In this document: positions 1-6,264 of the stretch, one piece after another | Layout of the letters: every line of letters starts with the position of its first letter | How positions within the stretch are numbered: position 1 is the first letter of the stretch | Source of the DNA: Bacteroidota bacterium | GTDB lineage: Bacteria > Bacteroidota > Bacteroidia > Chitinophagales > Chitinophagaceae | Direction: 5' to 3' | Length of the DNA stretch: 6,387 nt | NCBI GenBank assembly: GCA_021824855.1 | Contig: JAKAJX010000192.1 | Span: forward strand, 1 to 6,387 | Notes under the pieces: model-generated | The model's input: the letters and a program-made list of their open reading frames with translations, nothing else | Told to the model about the DNA's origin: nothing | Databases searched by the model: none | Program-made: the position numbers and the translations under genes

Positions 1-832
1 CTTGCTCTTTGGGTGTAGAGGCAGTTGGCTTAATTGCAATTCTAAAAACCAATTCATTACCATTGGTTATGCCACCAACAATGCCACCCGCATGATTAGT
101 TTTAGTTTCACCATTAGCATTTATAATTGAATCATTATGCTCAATACCCAACATTTTTGCTGCCAGAAAGCCTGTTCCAAACTCAATACCCCGAACCGCA
201 GGAATGGCAAAAACTGCATGACTAAGTACGGATTCAACACTATCAAAAAAAGGTTCTCCCAATCCAATTGGTAACCCTACAACTTTGCATTCAACAATAC
301 CACCAACCGAATCTTTAGCATCTACAGCTTTTTGTAATCCAACTTCAATATTTTTTTCTCCACCAATTTCTATAATATTTGCTTCAACTTTTATTTTATG
401 CAATAATTTTTTTGCTATAACACCGGCAGCCACTACCGCAACAGTTAATCTTCCGCTGAAATGCCCGCCACCTCTATAGTCTTCATTACCTGCAAATTTT
501 TTACTCGCAACAAAATCTGCATGTCCGGGACGAGGAAAATCTCTTTGCTTTTGATAATCGCCACTACGTGTATTATTATTTTCAAATAAAATAGTAACTG
601 GTGCTCCGGTTGTTTTATTGTTAAATATTCCACTTTTAAAAATAGGAATATCAGATTCTTGTCTTGGTGTAGTTCCTTTTTGGGTACCGCCTTTTCTTCG
701 TTCAATATCAATTAAAAAGTCATCCACAGTTAAAGGCAAGCCTGCAGGAATACCATCAATATTAACCCCTACACTTTCGCCGTGCGATTCGCCGAAAATG
801 TGTACACGAAATATGCGTCCGAATGAGTTCAA
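1..832 (-). CDS. aroC: Chorismate synthase, 3' end cut off by the window edge
   Basis: Catalyses the last shikimate step, anti-1,4-elimination of phosphate from EPSP to give chorismate, using reduced FMN in the cytoplasm. I translated 277 residues by hand without meeting a stop; the C-terminus lies beyond position 1. Visible signatures are FGESHG (13-18), with His17, RPGHAD (101-106), with His104, the pair of histidines known to be important in the family, then GGGHFSGR (121-128) and NHAGGIVGGITNGN (246-259). The start is TTG at 830-832: the only in-frame stop upstream is TAA at 851-853, no ATG lies between, the first in-frame ATG is codon 227 or so, and TTG places the protein at the usual N-terminus (MNSFGRIFRV). 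No clear Shine-Dalgarno precedes it. It lies 58 bp after aroA and is probably the distal gene of the same transcript. The stretch between IEIGG (155-159) and SVGG (175-178) is roughly 30 residues shorter than in E. coli AroC. Identity is secure. Confidence 0.96.
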   Translation of the reverse strand, partial: MNSFGRIFRVHIFGESHGESVGVNIDGIPAGLPLTVDDFLIDIERRKGGTQKGTTPRQESDIPIFKSGIFNNKTTGAPVTILFENNNTRSGDYQKQRDFPRPGHADFVASKKFAGNEDYRGGGHFSGRLTVAVVAAGVIAKKLLHKIKVEANIIEIGGEKNIEVGLQKAVDAKDSVGGIVECKVVGLPIGLGEPFFDSVESVLSHAVFAIPAVRGIEFGTGFLAAKMLGIEHNDSIINANGETKTNHAGGIVGGITNGNELVFRIAIKPTASTPKEQ

Positions 833-847
833 TGTTATTGATTTAAT

Positions 848-880
848 AGTTTATTCTTTATCAGTTTATTCGTCTGATAA
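848..880. repeat. Short direct repeat and 7-bp hairpin in the aroA-aroC gap
   Basis: The 58-bp gap between aroA and aroC holds a 9-bp direct repeat, AGTTTATTC at 848-856 and 863-871. It overlaps a perfect 7-bp inverted repeat, TTATCAG (858-864) and CTGATAA (874-880), with a 9-nt loop. On the plus strand the hairpin is followed by TTTTT, so it resembles a weak terminator for antisense transcripts; read in the direction of the aro genes it has no U-tract. It lies 26 nt before the aroC TTG start and could affect translation, but so short an AT-rich hairpin may be chance. Confidence 0.35.
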
Positions 881-890
881 TTTTTCAATG

Positions 891-2168
891 CTATAAAGAT
901 ACAGAAGCACCCAATAGTTTTATGTGCTCGTAAAAATTGGGATACGATTTATTTATTGCCTCTGCTTCTTCAATAATTGTTTCGCCATTTGCCTTTAATG
1001 CAGCAATAGCACATGCCATAGCAATGCGATGGTCGTGGTGCGAATGTACTTTGGCACTTTTTACATTGCCACCTTTTATCATCATCACATCATCTTTCAA
1101 TTCAATCTGCACACCCATTTTTGCAAACTCTTCCTGCAAAGTCAATCCTCTATTACTTTCTTTATGTGCTAATCTTGATACGCCTTTTATAACGGTAGTA
1201 CCTTTGCAATAAGCAGCTAATGCAACTAATGGTGGAAATAAGTCGGGACAATCGGTTGCATCAAATTCAAAAGGAATAAGTTGATTCGAAGAAGCAATTT
1301 TTATTTCATTATTCCCAATTAAAATATTAGCACCGGCATCTTTTACTGCTTTTACTATTGCTTTATCGGCTTGTGTGGAATAAATATCTAATCCTTGTAT
1401 ACTAACTCCATTTACCGATGCAATGGCACCGGCTACCAATAAAAATGCAGCACCACTCCAATCTCCTTCAACAGTATAATTTATTGTTGATGTCTGATGT
1501 CTAATGTCTGATGTATTAAAAACAAATGCTTCATAATTTTTATTCTCAGGTACATTCAATCCAAAATCCTGCATCACTTTTAAAGTCAAATCTATATAAG
1601 GTTTACTTTTTAAATTTTTCACCGAAATACTTACACCGTCGGCATTCGATGCTGCATAAGCCAATAGTAATCCTGTTAAAAATTGAGAACTTAACGAACC
1701 GTCTATTTCAATATTTTTTGGCTGCAAAGGACCTTTTACTTTTAAAGGAAGTTTACCATTATTTGAATGAATGCTTACATTTAATGCAGGGAGAATTTCA
1801 TCGAAAAAATTCATTGGCCTTGTAACTAAACTTCCCAATCCATTGATAGTAATTTCTTCTTCGCTCATGGCAACTATAGGTGTAAACATTCTAATGCTTA
1901 ATCCGCTTTCTCCACAATTCATTTTAGTATCAACCGGATGAACTCCTTTACTTTCAATAATAATTTTATTATTGAATTCTTGTACACCTGCACCTAAATT
2001 TTTAATAATACTTAAAGCAGCTTTATCATCATTTGATATTCCGGGATTATGAATGATAGAAATACCTTTTCGAACTAAAGCTGCAGCACATGCACGCTGC
2101 ATAGAACTTTTTGAAGCAGGTGCATAAACATTTCCTATTAATTCTGAAGGTTGTATGGTTGCAATCAC
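891..2168 (-). CDS. aroA: 3-phosphoshikimate 1-carboxyvinyltransferase (EPSP synthase)
   Basis: Joins phosphoenolpyruvate to shikimate-3-phosphate to make EPSP, the substrate of AroC, in the cytoplasm. The 425-residue length is normal for the family. Residues matching E. coli substrate contacts by motif are Lys20-Ser21 and Arg25, Arg93 in GESGLSIRMF (86-95), Arg117, Ser160-Ser161-Gln162, Asp309, Glu337 and Arg340 in HKESNR, DHR at 379-381 and Lys407. The start is GTG at 2166-2168: the plus strand reads CAC there, and the protein begins at the expected strand just before APASKSSMQR. It starts 2 bp after the aroB stop, so the two are probably translationally coupled. Two oddities: the PEP-site loop reads GESGLSIRM rather than the E. 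coli GNAGTAMRP, and codons 218-227 are built from 7-bp tandem repeats. All catalytic positions I can place are present, so the enzyme should be active. Confidence 0.97.
   Translation of the reverse strand: MIATIQPSELIGNVYAPASKSSMQRACAAALVRKGISIIHNPGISNDDKAALSIIKNLGAGVQEFNNKIIIESKGVHPVDTKMNCGESGLSIRMFTPIVAMSEEEITINGLGSLVTRPMNFFDEILPALNVSIHSNNGKLPLKVKGPLQPKNIEIDGSLSSQFLTGLLLAYAASNADGVSISVKNLKSKPYIDLTLKVMQDFGLNVPENKNYEAFVFNTSDIRHQTSTINYTVEGDWSGAAFLLVAGAIASVNGVSIQGLDIYSTQADKAIVKAVKDAGANILIGNNEIKIASSNQLIPFEFDATDCPDLFPPLVALAAYCKGTTVIKGVSRLAHKESNRGLTLQEEFAKMGVQIELKDDVMMIKGGNVKSAKVHSHHDHRIAMACAIAALKANGETIIEEAEAINKSYPNFYEHIKLLGASVSL
1489..1516. repeat. Four tandem 7-bp units inside aroA
   Basis: On the plus strand the units are GATGTCT, GATGTCT, AATGTCT and GATGTAT, that is, ACATCAG-like units on the coding strand. 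They encode about residues 218-227 of AroA (NTSDIRHQTS), in the poorly conserved loop just before VEGDWSGAAF, where E. coli AroA has the loop before VEGD. Since 7 is not a multiple of 3, gaining or losing a single unit would shift the aroA frame; a change of three units would keep it. The array is short and has two degenerate units, so slippage is probably rare. Confidence 0.8.
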
Positions 2169-2170
2169 AA

Positions 2171-3187
2171 TTATAAAGATTGAATGATTTCTTTTAACTG
2201 ATTAAAGGCAATTGGATAAATTATTCCTTTTCCTATCTTTTCTAATAAAATAAAATTTATTTCCTTTTGCTCTCTCTTCTTATCCATTTTCATTACATCA
2301 AAAACTTTATCTCTATTAAACTTAATATTGGTTGGCAAGTTATAAATAGTAAGTACTTCATGCACAGTTGCGGCGTCTTTAAAACCTATAAGTTCTTCTG
2401 AAATTTTAGCAGCATAACTCATTCCTATTGCCACGGCCTCTCCATGCATTAATTGATACTGATTTTCTAAAGCATGGCCCAATGTATGTCCAAAATTTAG
2501 AAGCTTTCTCTCCCCTTGTTCTAACTCGTCATGCTGTACAACTTTCAACTTAATTTTTACATTGCGTTGTACAAGCAAATCAATATTTTTCCGTGTATTT
2601 TTATAGTTATCGATTGAGTGATATTGTAATTCTTTCAACATCTCCTTATCCTTAATACAAGCATGTTTAATAATTTCTGCAAAACCATTTCTCCATTGAT
2701 TATCGGGTAATGTTTTTAAAAAATTTAAATCATGAAAAATAAAAGCCGGCTGCTTAATAACTCCAACAATATTTTTATACATACCAATATCAATTCCGTT
2801 TTTACCACCTATACTTGCATCAACTAATGCCAATAAAGTGGTAGGAATAAACCCAAATCGAATTCCTCGCATATAAATGCTGGCTACATAGCCTGTTATA
2901 TCGGTAATAACGCCACCACCAACTCCTACTAAAACTGTTTTTCTATCGGCTTCAAATTCAATTAATTTTTGGATAATTACATTAACAGTAGCTTGTGTTT
3001 TATGCTGCTCACCTGCTTTAATTATAATGGTTTTAAAATTTTTAAACTTCCCTGTTTGAGCAGCATATACATTTTCATCGGTAATAAATATGCTGTTTTT
3101 TAGTTCAATAATATCTCGTAGTTGATTGATATTGGATGAGAAATAAAAATCGGTTGAGCTATTGTTGAACCTAAATGTTTGTTTCAT
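2171..3187 (-). CDS. aroB: 3-dehydroquinate synthase
   Basis: Converts DAHP to 3-dehydroquinate, the second shikimate step, as an NAD- and metal-dependent cytoplasmic enzyme. The 338-residue length is at the short end of the usual range. The NAD-binding glycine motif is GGGVITDITG (90-99), followed by PTTLLALVDASIGGKNGI (115-132). Metal ligands by motif are Glu171 in GFAEIIKH (168-175), His234 in NFGHTLGHALE (231-241) and His248 in MHGEAVAIGM (247-256). The ATG at 3185-3187 starts a normal N-terminus. It lies 28 bp after the DAHP synthase stop and 2 bp before the aroA start, so it directly follows the enzyme that makes its substrate. I see no Bacteroidota promoter box in the 28-bp gap. Nothing appears missing. 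The related 2-deoxy-scyllo-inosose and sedoheptulose cyclases are a remote alternative, made unlikely by the aro neighbours. Confidence 0.97.
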   Translation of the reverse strand: MKQTFRFNNSSTDFYFSSNINQLRDIIELKNSIFITDENVYAAQTGKFKNFKTIIIKAGEQHKTQATVNVIIQKLIEFEADRKTVLVGVGGGVITDITGYVASIYMRGIRFGFIPTTLLALVDASIGGKNGIDIGMYKNIVGVIKQPAFIFHDLNFLKTLPDNQWRNGFAEIIKHACIKDKEMLKELQYHSIDNYKNTRKNIDLLVQRNVKIKLKVVQHDELEQGERKLLNFGHTLGHALENQYQLMHGEAVAIGMSYAAKISEELIGFKDAATVHEVLTIYNLPTNIKFNRDKVFDVMKMDKKREQKEINFILLEKIGKGIIYPIAFNQLKEIIQSL

Positions 3188-3215
3188 AACTAACTAAAAC
3201 TAATTGTACAGAAGT

Positions 3216-4301
3216 TTACGAATTGAAAATTTTATTTTGATGATTAATACTTTCCATGTGCACTGCATCAAAATATTTAGTAATAAATTCTTTACTCAAG
3301 CCTAATTTTTCGCCTTTAGCAAAAGCTCTTTCTAAAATTTCGTTCCAACGATTGGTTTGTAAAATGGTGATATTATTTTCTTTTTTGTATTGCCCAATTT
3401 TTTCAGCAATTTTAATACGCTGACTTAAAATCTGCATTAACTCATCATCTAAATGATTAATTTGTTGGCGTAATGCTTCTAATGCAGCATGATATTCTTC
3501 ACTAGAAATATCTTCTTTTCTCCAATGTATATTTCCTATTAATTCTCCTAATGTTTCGGGAGTTATTTGCTGTTTCGCATCACTCCATGCTTTATCGGGA
3601 TCAATATGACTTTCAATAATTAATCCATCATAATCTAAATCAATAGCTTTTTGAGCTACATCCTGCAACATGTGTCTGTTTCCACAAATATGTGATGGAT
3701 CGTTAATTAACATCATGTGCGGATTTCTTCTTTTCATTTCAATAGCTAAATGCCACATAGGAGCATTGCGATATTCGGTATTGCCATAGGAACTAAATCC
3801 ACGATGAATGAGTCCTATATTTTTAATACCTGCTTTAGCAACACGTTCAACAGCACCAATCCATAATTCCAAATCGGGATTAATAGGGTTTTTAATTAAC
3901 ACAGGTATATCGGCACCACGTAAAGCATCTGCAACATCTTGTACACTAAATGGATTAACAGTAGTACGTGCCCCAATCCATAAAACATCTACACCAAAAT
4001 GTAAAGCATCTTCTACTTGTTTTCCTGTTGCTACTTCAACAGTAACAGGTAAGCCTGTAATTTCTTTCGCCTTTTGCATCCATGGCAAGCCTTTGGTACC
4101 AACACCTTCAAAAGATCCGGGGCGTGTACGAGGTTTCCAAATACCGGCACGTAACATATCAACTTTACCGGTTGCTGCAAGACGAGTAGCTGTTTCCAAA
4201 ACTTGTTCTTCTGTTTCGGCACTACAAGGACCACTAATAATAAGTGGACGTTTACTCCATACGTCGTTAATTGTTTTGTTTTGTTGCAATGTCTGTTCCA
4301 T
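3216..4301 (-). CDS. Bifunctional DAHP synthase / chorismate mutase
   Basis: The N-terminal domain condenses phosphoenolpyruvate and erythrose-4-phosphate to DAHP, the entry to the shikimate pathway; the C-terminal domain turns chorismate into prephenate. Residues 15 to about 260 are a compact type I-beta (KDPG-aldolase-like) DAHP synthase: GPCSAE (24-29) with metal ligand Cys26, LRAGIWKPRTRPGSFEG (50-66), IGARTT (109-114), KNP (137-139), HRGFSSY (166-172), NDPSH (200-204) and IIESH (228-232). Residues about 272-358 are an all-helical AroQ mutase with Arg278, Arg295 and Lys306 at active-site positions; Gln355 may be the C-terminal glutamine. There is no ACT domain and no N-terminal extension. 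In Prevotella nigrescens an enzyme of this layout is inhibited by prephenate through its mutase domain, so similar control is likely here. The mutase is at the opposite end from the Bacillus-type fusion. Start ATG at 4299-4301. It begins 79 bp after the helicase and leads aroB-aroA-aroC. Confidence 0.96.
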   Translation of the reverse strand: MEQTLQQNKTINDVWSKRPLIISGPCSAETEEQVLETATRLAATGKVDMLRAGIWKPRTRPGSFEGVGTKGLPWMQKAKEITGLPVTVEVATGKQVEDALHFGVDVLWIGARTTVNPFSVQDVADALRGADIPVLIKNPINPDLELWIGAVERVAKAGIKNIGLIHRGFSSYGNTEYRNAPMWHLAIEMKRRNPHMMLINDPSHICGNRHMLQDVAQKAIDLDYDGLIIESHIDPDKAWSDAKQQITPETLGELIGNIHWRKEDISSEEYHAALEALRQQINHLDDELMQILSQRIKIAEKIGQYKKENNITILQTNRWNEILERAFAKGEKLGLSKEFITKYFDAVHMESINHQNKIFNS

Positions 4302-4311
4302 TGAGTTTTAT

Positions 4312-4381
4312 GTTATAAGTTATACGTTTTAAGTGTTGATGATAAATTGATAGATATTACCTACAACTTATCACTTACAAC
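4312..4381 (-). repeat. Inverted pair of degenerate 7-bp repeats forming a hairpin between helicase and DAHP synthase genes
   Basis: Two 23-nt arms, 4312-4334 and 4359-4381, are inverted copies of each other with 18 of 23 identities and a 24-nt loop. In the minus-strand transcript two of the five mismatches become G-U pairs, giving 20 of 23 paired. Each arm is itself a run of 7-bp units: GTTATAA, GTTATAC, GTTTTAA on the plus strand and GTTGTAA, GTGATAA, GTTGTAG on the minus strand. The distal arm touches the helicase stop codon, and the hairpin ends 10 nt before the DAHP synthase ATG. No U-tract follows, so it is not a standard terminator. It could affect mRNA stability or DAHP synthase translation; it could also be a passive repeat. 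Confidence 0.6.
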
Positions 4382-6042
4382 TATCTTGAATTGGCATCAT
4401 TCATTCTAATTCTTCTTCCACGATAATTTTTTCCATCGATAGAACGAATCATTTGAGTAGCGGCCTTACTATCAACTTCAATCCAGCTATTCATTTCTTT
4501 CATATCAATTCGGCCTAATACTTCTTTTTTCAAATCGCTCATATCCAATATAAACTGTAAAAAGCTTGCTTTATAAAAACCATCTTTTGTTCCCAGATTA
4601 ACAAATAATCTTTTATAGTTCCCATTAAAATCATTTCTATCCTCTCTTCTTCCTCTACTTTGATCTCTCATACCTTGATTATGCTCTCTATTTCTTTCGT
4701 TTCGTTTGGATTGTTCACGAATATTTAAATCTTCGGCATTTTCATAATATTTTAAAAACCTATCAAACTCTAATGCTGCTAACCTTTGCAACACTTCTTC
4801 TTTGCTTACATCGGCAAATTTTTCTTCGAGCATGGGCAAATAGGTTTCATAATCGCCATGACTAATATCTGTTTGCAATAATTTATCCATTGAAGCATAA
4901 AACTGTTTTCTGCAAACATCTTTACCACTCGGAATTTCTAATTTATGAAATGGCACTTGCACCATTTTTTCAATTGATCGCAGTTTGTAGGTTTCTTTAC
5001 TGTGAACTATACTCATACATATTCCTGTATGCCCTGCACGACCTGTTCTTCCGCTTCTGTGAGTATACACTTCAATATCATCGGGCAATTCGTAGTTAAT
5101 AACATGGGTTATTTCTTTTACATCAATACCTCTTGCTGCTACATCGGTTGCAATTAAAAGTTGTAATGTTTTATCTCTAAACTCGCCCATTACCTTATCG
5201 CGTTGTTGTTGTGTAAGATCTCCATGTAAGGCATCAATATCATAACCTTCTCTTGTTAGTTTTTCAGCAATACCTTGAGCATCTATTTTAGTACGAGTAA
5301 ATATGATACCATAAATACCCGGATTAAAATCAATTAATCTTTTCAATGCTTCATACCGATGATGTGCATTTACAACATAATATTGATGATCAACATTTTT
5401 ATTGGCAGTATTCATTTTACCCACGGTTACTTCATGTGGGTGTTTCATGTACAATTTACTTACTCGTCTTATTTCGGGAGGCATTGTTGCACTAAATAAC
5501 CATGTTGCCTCACGTTCCGGTGTATTTTCTAAAATAAATTCTATATCATCTTTAAAGCCCATGTTTAGCATTTCATCTGCTTCATCTAACACAACGTATT
5601 TTATTTTTTCTAAATTAATGGCTTTACGCTCAATTAAATCTATTAATCTTCCCGGAGTTGCCACTACAATTTGAATGCCTCTTTTCAAATCACGTATTTG
5701 CATTCCTATACTAGTTCCGCCGTACACGGCTACTACATTCATTCCGGGAATAAATTTCTTAAACAATTCTACCTCTGTTACAATTTGCATGCAAAGTTCT
5801 CTGGTTGGACAAACTACCAATGCCTGAGGAAAGCGTTGTTTTTCATCAACCAAATGCAATAATGGTAAGCCAAAAGCCGCTGTTTTACCCGTGCCTGTTT
5901 GGGCTAACCCTACTAAATCTTTTGTACCGCTTAATAAAACCGGAATAGCCTGCTCTTGTATTGGCGTTGGGTTCACAAACCCCAATGCCTCTGTTGCCTG
6001 AACCAATCGAGCATCTAATCCTAACTCACTAAATGTTGTCAT
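4381..6042 (-). CDS. DEAD-box ATP-dependent RNA helicase with DbpA-type RNA-binding domain
   Basis: Unwinds short RNA duplexes with ATP; relatives of the CsdA/DeaD and DbpA type act in ribosome assembly and RNA turnover, often in the cold. The 553 residues carry the motifs in order: Q motif ending at Gln29, AQTGTGKT (47-54), PTREL (79-83), TPGRL (129-133), DEAD (153-156), SAT (184-186), FTRTK (248-252), ATDVAARGID (298-307) and HRSGRTGR (328-335). After a helical segment comes an Arg/Asn/Asp-rich, probably disordered linker (about 440-475), then an RRM-like DbpA RNA-binding domain (about 477-553). All ATPase and helicase motifs are intact. The ATG at 6040-6042 lies directly before the Q motif and 19 nt after a promoter -7 box, leaving a 5' leader of about a dozen nucleotides. 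Whether it corresponds to deaD/csdA or dbpA cannot be settled here. It separates the probable tyrA from the other aromatic genes. Confidence 0.95.
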   Translation of the reverse strand: MTTFSELGLDARLVQATEALGFVNPTPIQEQAIPVLLSGTKDLVGLAQTGTGKTAAFGLPLLHLVDEKQRFPQALVVCPTRELCMQIVTEVELFKKFIPGMNVVAVYGGTSIGMQIRDLKRGIQIVVATPGRLIDLIERKAINLEKIKYVVLDEADEMLNMGFKDDIEFILENTPEREATWLFSATMPPEIRRVSKLYMKHPHEVTVGKMNTANKNVDHQYYVVNAHHRYEALKRLIDFNPGIYGIIFTRTKIDAQGIAEKLTREGYDIDALHGDLTQQQRDKVMGEFRDKTLQLLIATDVAARGIDVKEITHVINYELPDDIEVYTHRSGRTGRAGHTGICMSIVHSKETYKLRSIEKMVQVPFHKLEIPSGKDVCRKQFYASMDKLLQTDISHGDYETYLPMLEEKFADVSKEEVLQRLAALEFDRFLKYYENAEDLNIREQSKRNERNREHNQGMRDQSRGRREDRNDFNGNYKRLFVNLGTKDGFYKASFLQFILDMSDLKKEVLGRIDMKEMNSWIEVDSKAATQMIRSIDGKNYRGRRIRMNDANSR

Positions 6043-6061
6043 TACTTGTTAAATTTTGCCG

Positions 6062-6091
6062 CAAAGGTAATTTATTAAAATCCTTTACAGC
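6062..6091 (-). promoter_or_regulatory. Bacteroidota-type promoter for the helicase gene
   Basis: On the minus strand TACCTTTG (6069-6062) matches the Bacteroidota -7 consensus TAnnTTTG exactly. Transcription should start 5-7 nt downstream, near 6055-6057, giving a leader of roughly 13-15 nt before the ATG at 6042. The -33 element (consensus TTTG) is weak: the best candidate at suitable spacing is GCTG (6091-6088), 18 nt upstream. The box lies in non-coding DNA at the right distance from a start codon, which makes chance less likely. Confidence 0.7.
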
Positions 6092-6173
6092 TATTTGTTT
6101 TAAATGTGTTACCAGCAAAGGTTTTCATGGCACCGCCGGTTGTGTCACTCACTTCAACGTTCCGAAAATTTTT
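6092..6173. other. Non-coding stretch, richer in G+C, function unknown
   Basis: This part of the 222-bp gap upstream of the helicase promoter has no credible gene. It is less AT-rich than the other gaps from about 6105 on, and contains a small palindrome, ACCGCCGGT (6132-6140). It adjoins the large palindrome at 6174-6255 and could belong to the same repeat insertion, but I see no boundary or duplicated target that shows this. Confidence 0.3.
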
Positions 6174-6255
6174 CATCATTTCGAGCATAGCGAGAAATCT
6201 ACTCGCAATTGGTATAACAGATTTCTCACTCCGCTTTGCTCCGTTCGAAATGACG
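6174..6255. repeat. REP/MITE-like imperfect palindrome between tyrA and the helicase gene
   Basis: Outer arms TCATTTCGA (6176-6184) and TCGAAATGA (6245-6253) are perfect complements, as are inner arms GAGAAATCT (6192-6200) and AGATTTCTC (6219-6227). Between them GCATAGC on the left pairs 6 of 7 with the complement of the right arm, which carries about 5 extra bases on each side. The result is a stem of about 25 bp with two one-sided bulges and an 18-nt loop (6201-6218). I recall sequences of the form TCATTTCGA...GAGAAATCT as dispersed repeats in Bacteroidota; that is from memory and not checked. It begins 9 bp after the tyrA stop, so it may shield the tyrA mRNA 3' end or weakly terminate. No U-run follows. 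Confidence 0.75.
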
Positions 6256-6264
6256 CTAAAATCA

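Noticed and set aside
445..711. Minus-strand open frame of 88 codons
   Set aside because: It lies in a different frame of the same strand as aroC, whose conserved motifs run uninterrupted through the region.
858..885. Rho-independent terminator after aroA
   Set aside because: The T-run follows the hairpin only on the plus strand, which has no gene reading into it; in the aro direction the hairpin is followed by AAGAATAAAC.
3188..3207. Short AACTA-like repetition before aroB
   Set aside because: Only two or three imperfect units in AT-rich DNA; chance is sufficient.
3808..4332. Plus-strand open frame of 174 codons antisense to the DAHP synthase gene
   Set aside because: It mirrors a strongly conserved coding region, has no recognisable domain and no promoter; its length follows from the codon use of the real gene.
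4302..4380. A second Bacteroidota promoter before the DAHP synthase gene
   Set aside because: No TAnnTTTG match occurs on the minus strand in this gap; the AT-rich sequence is explained by the 7-bp repeat arms.
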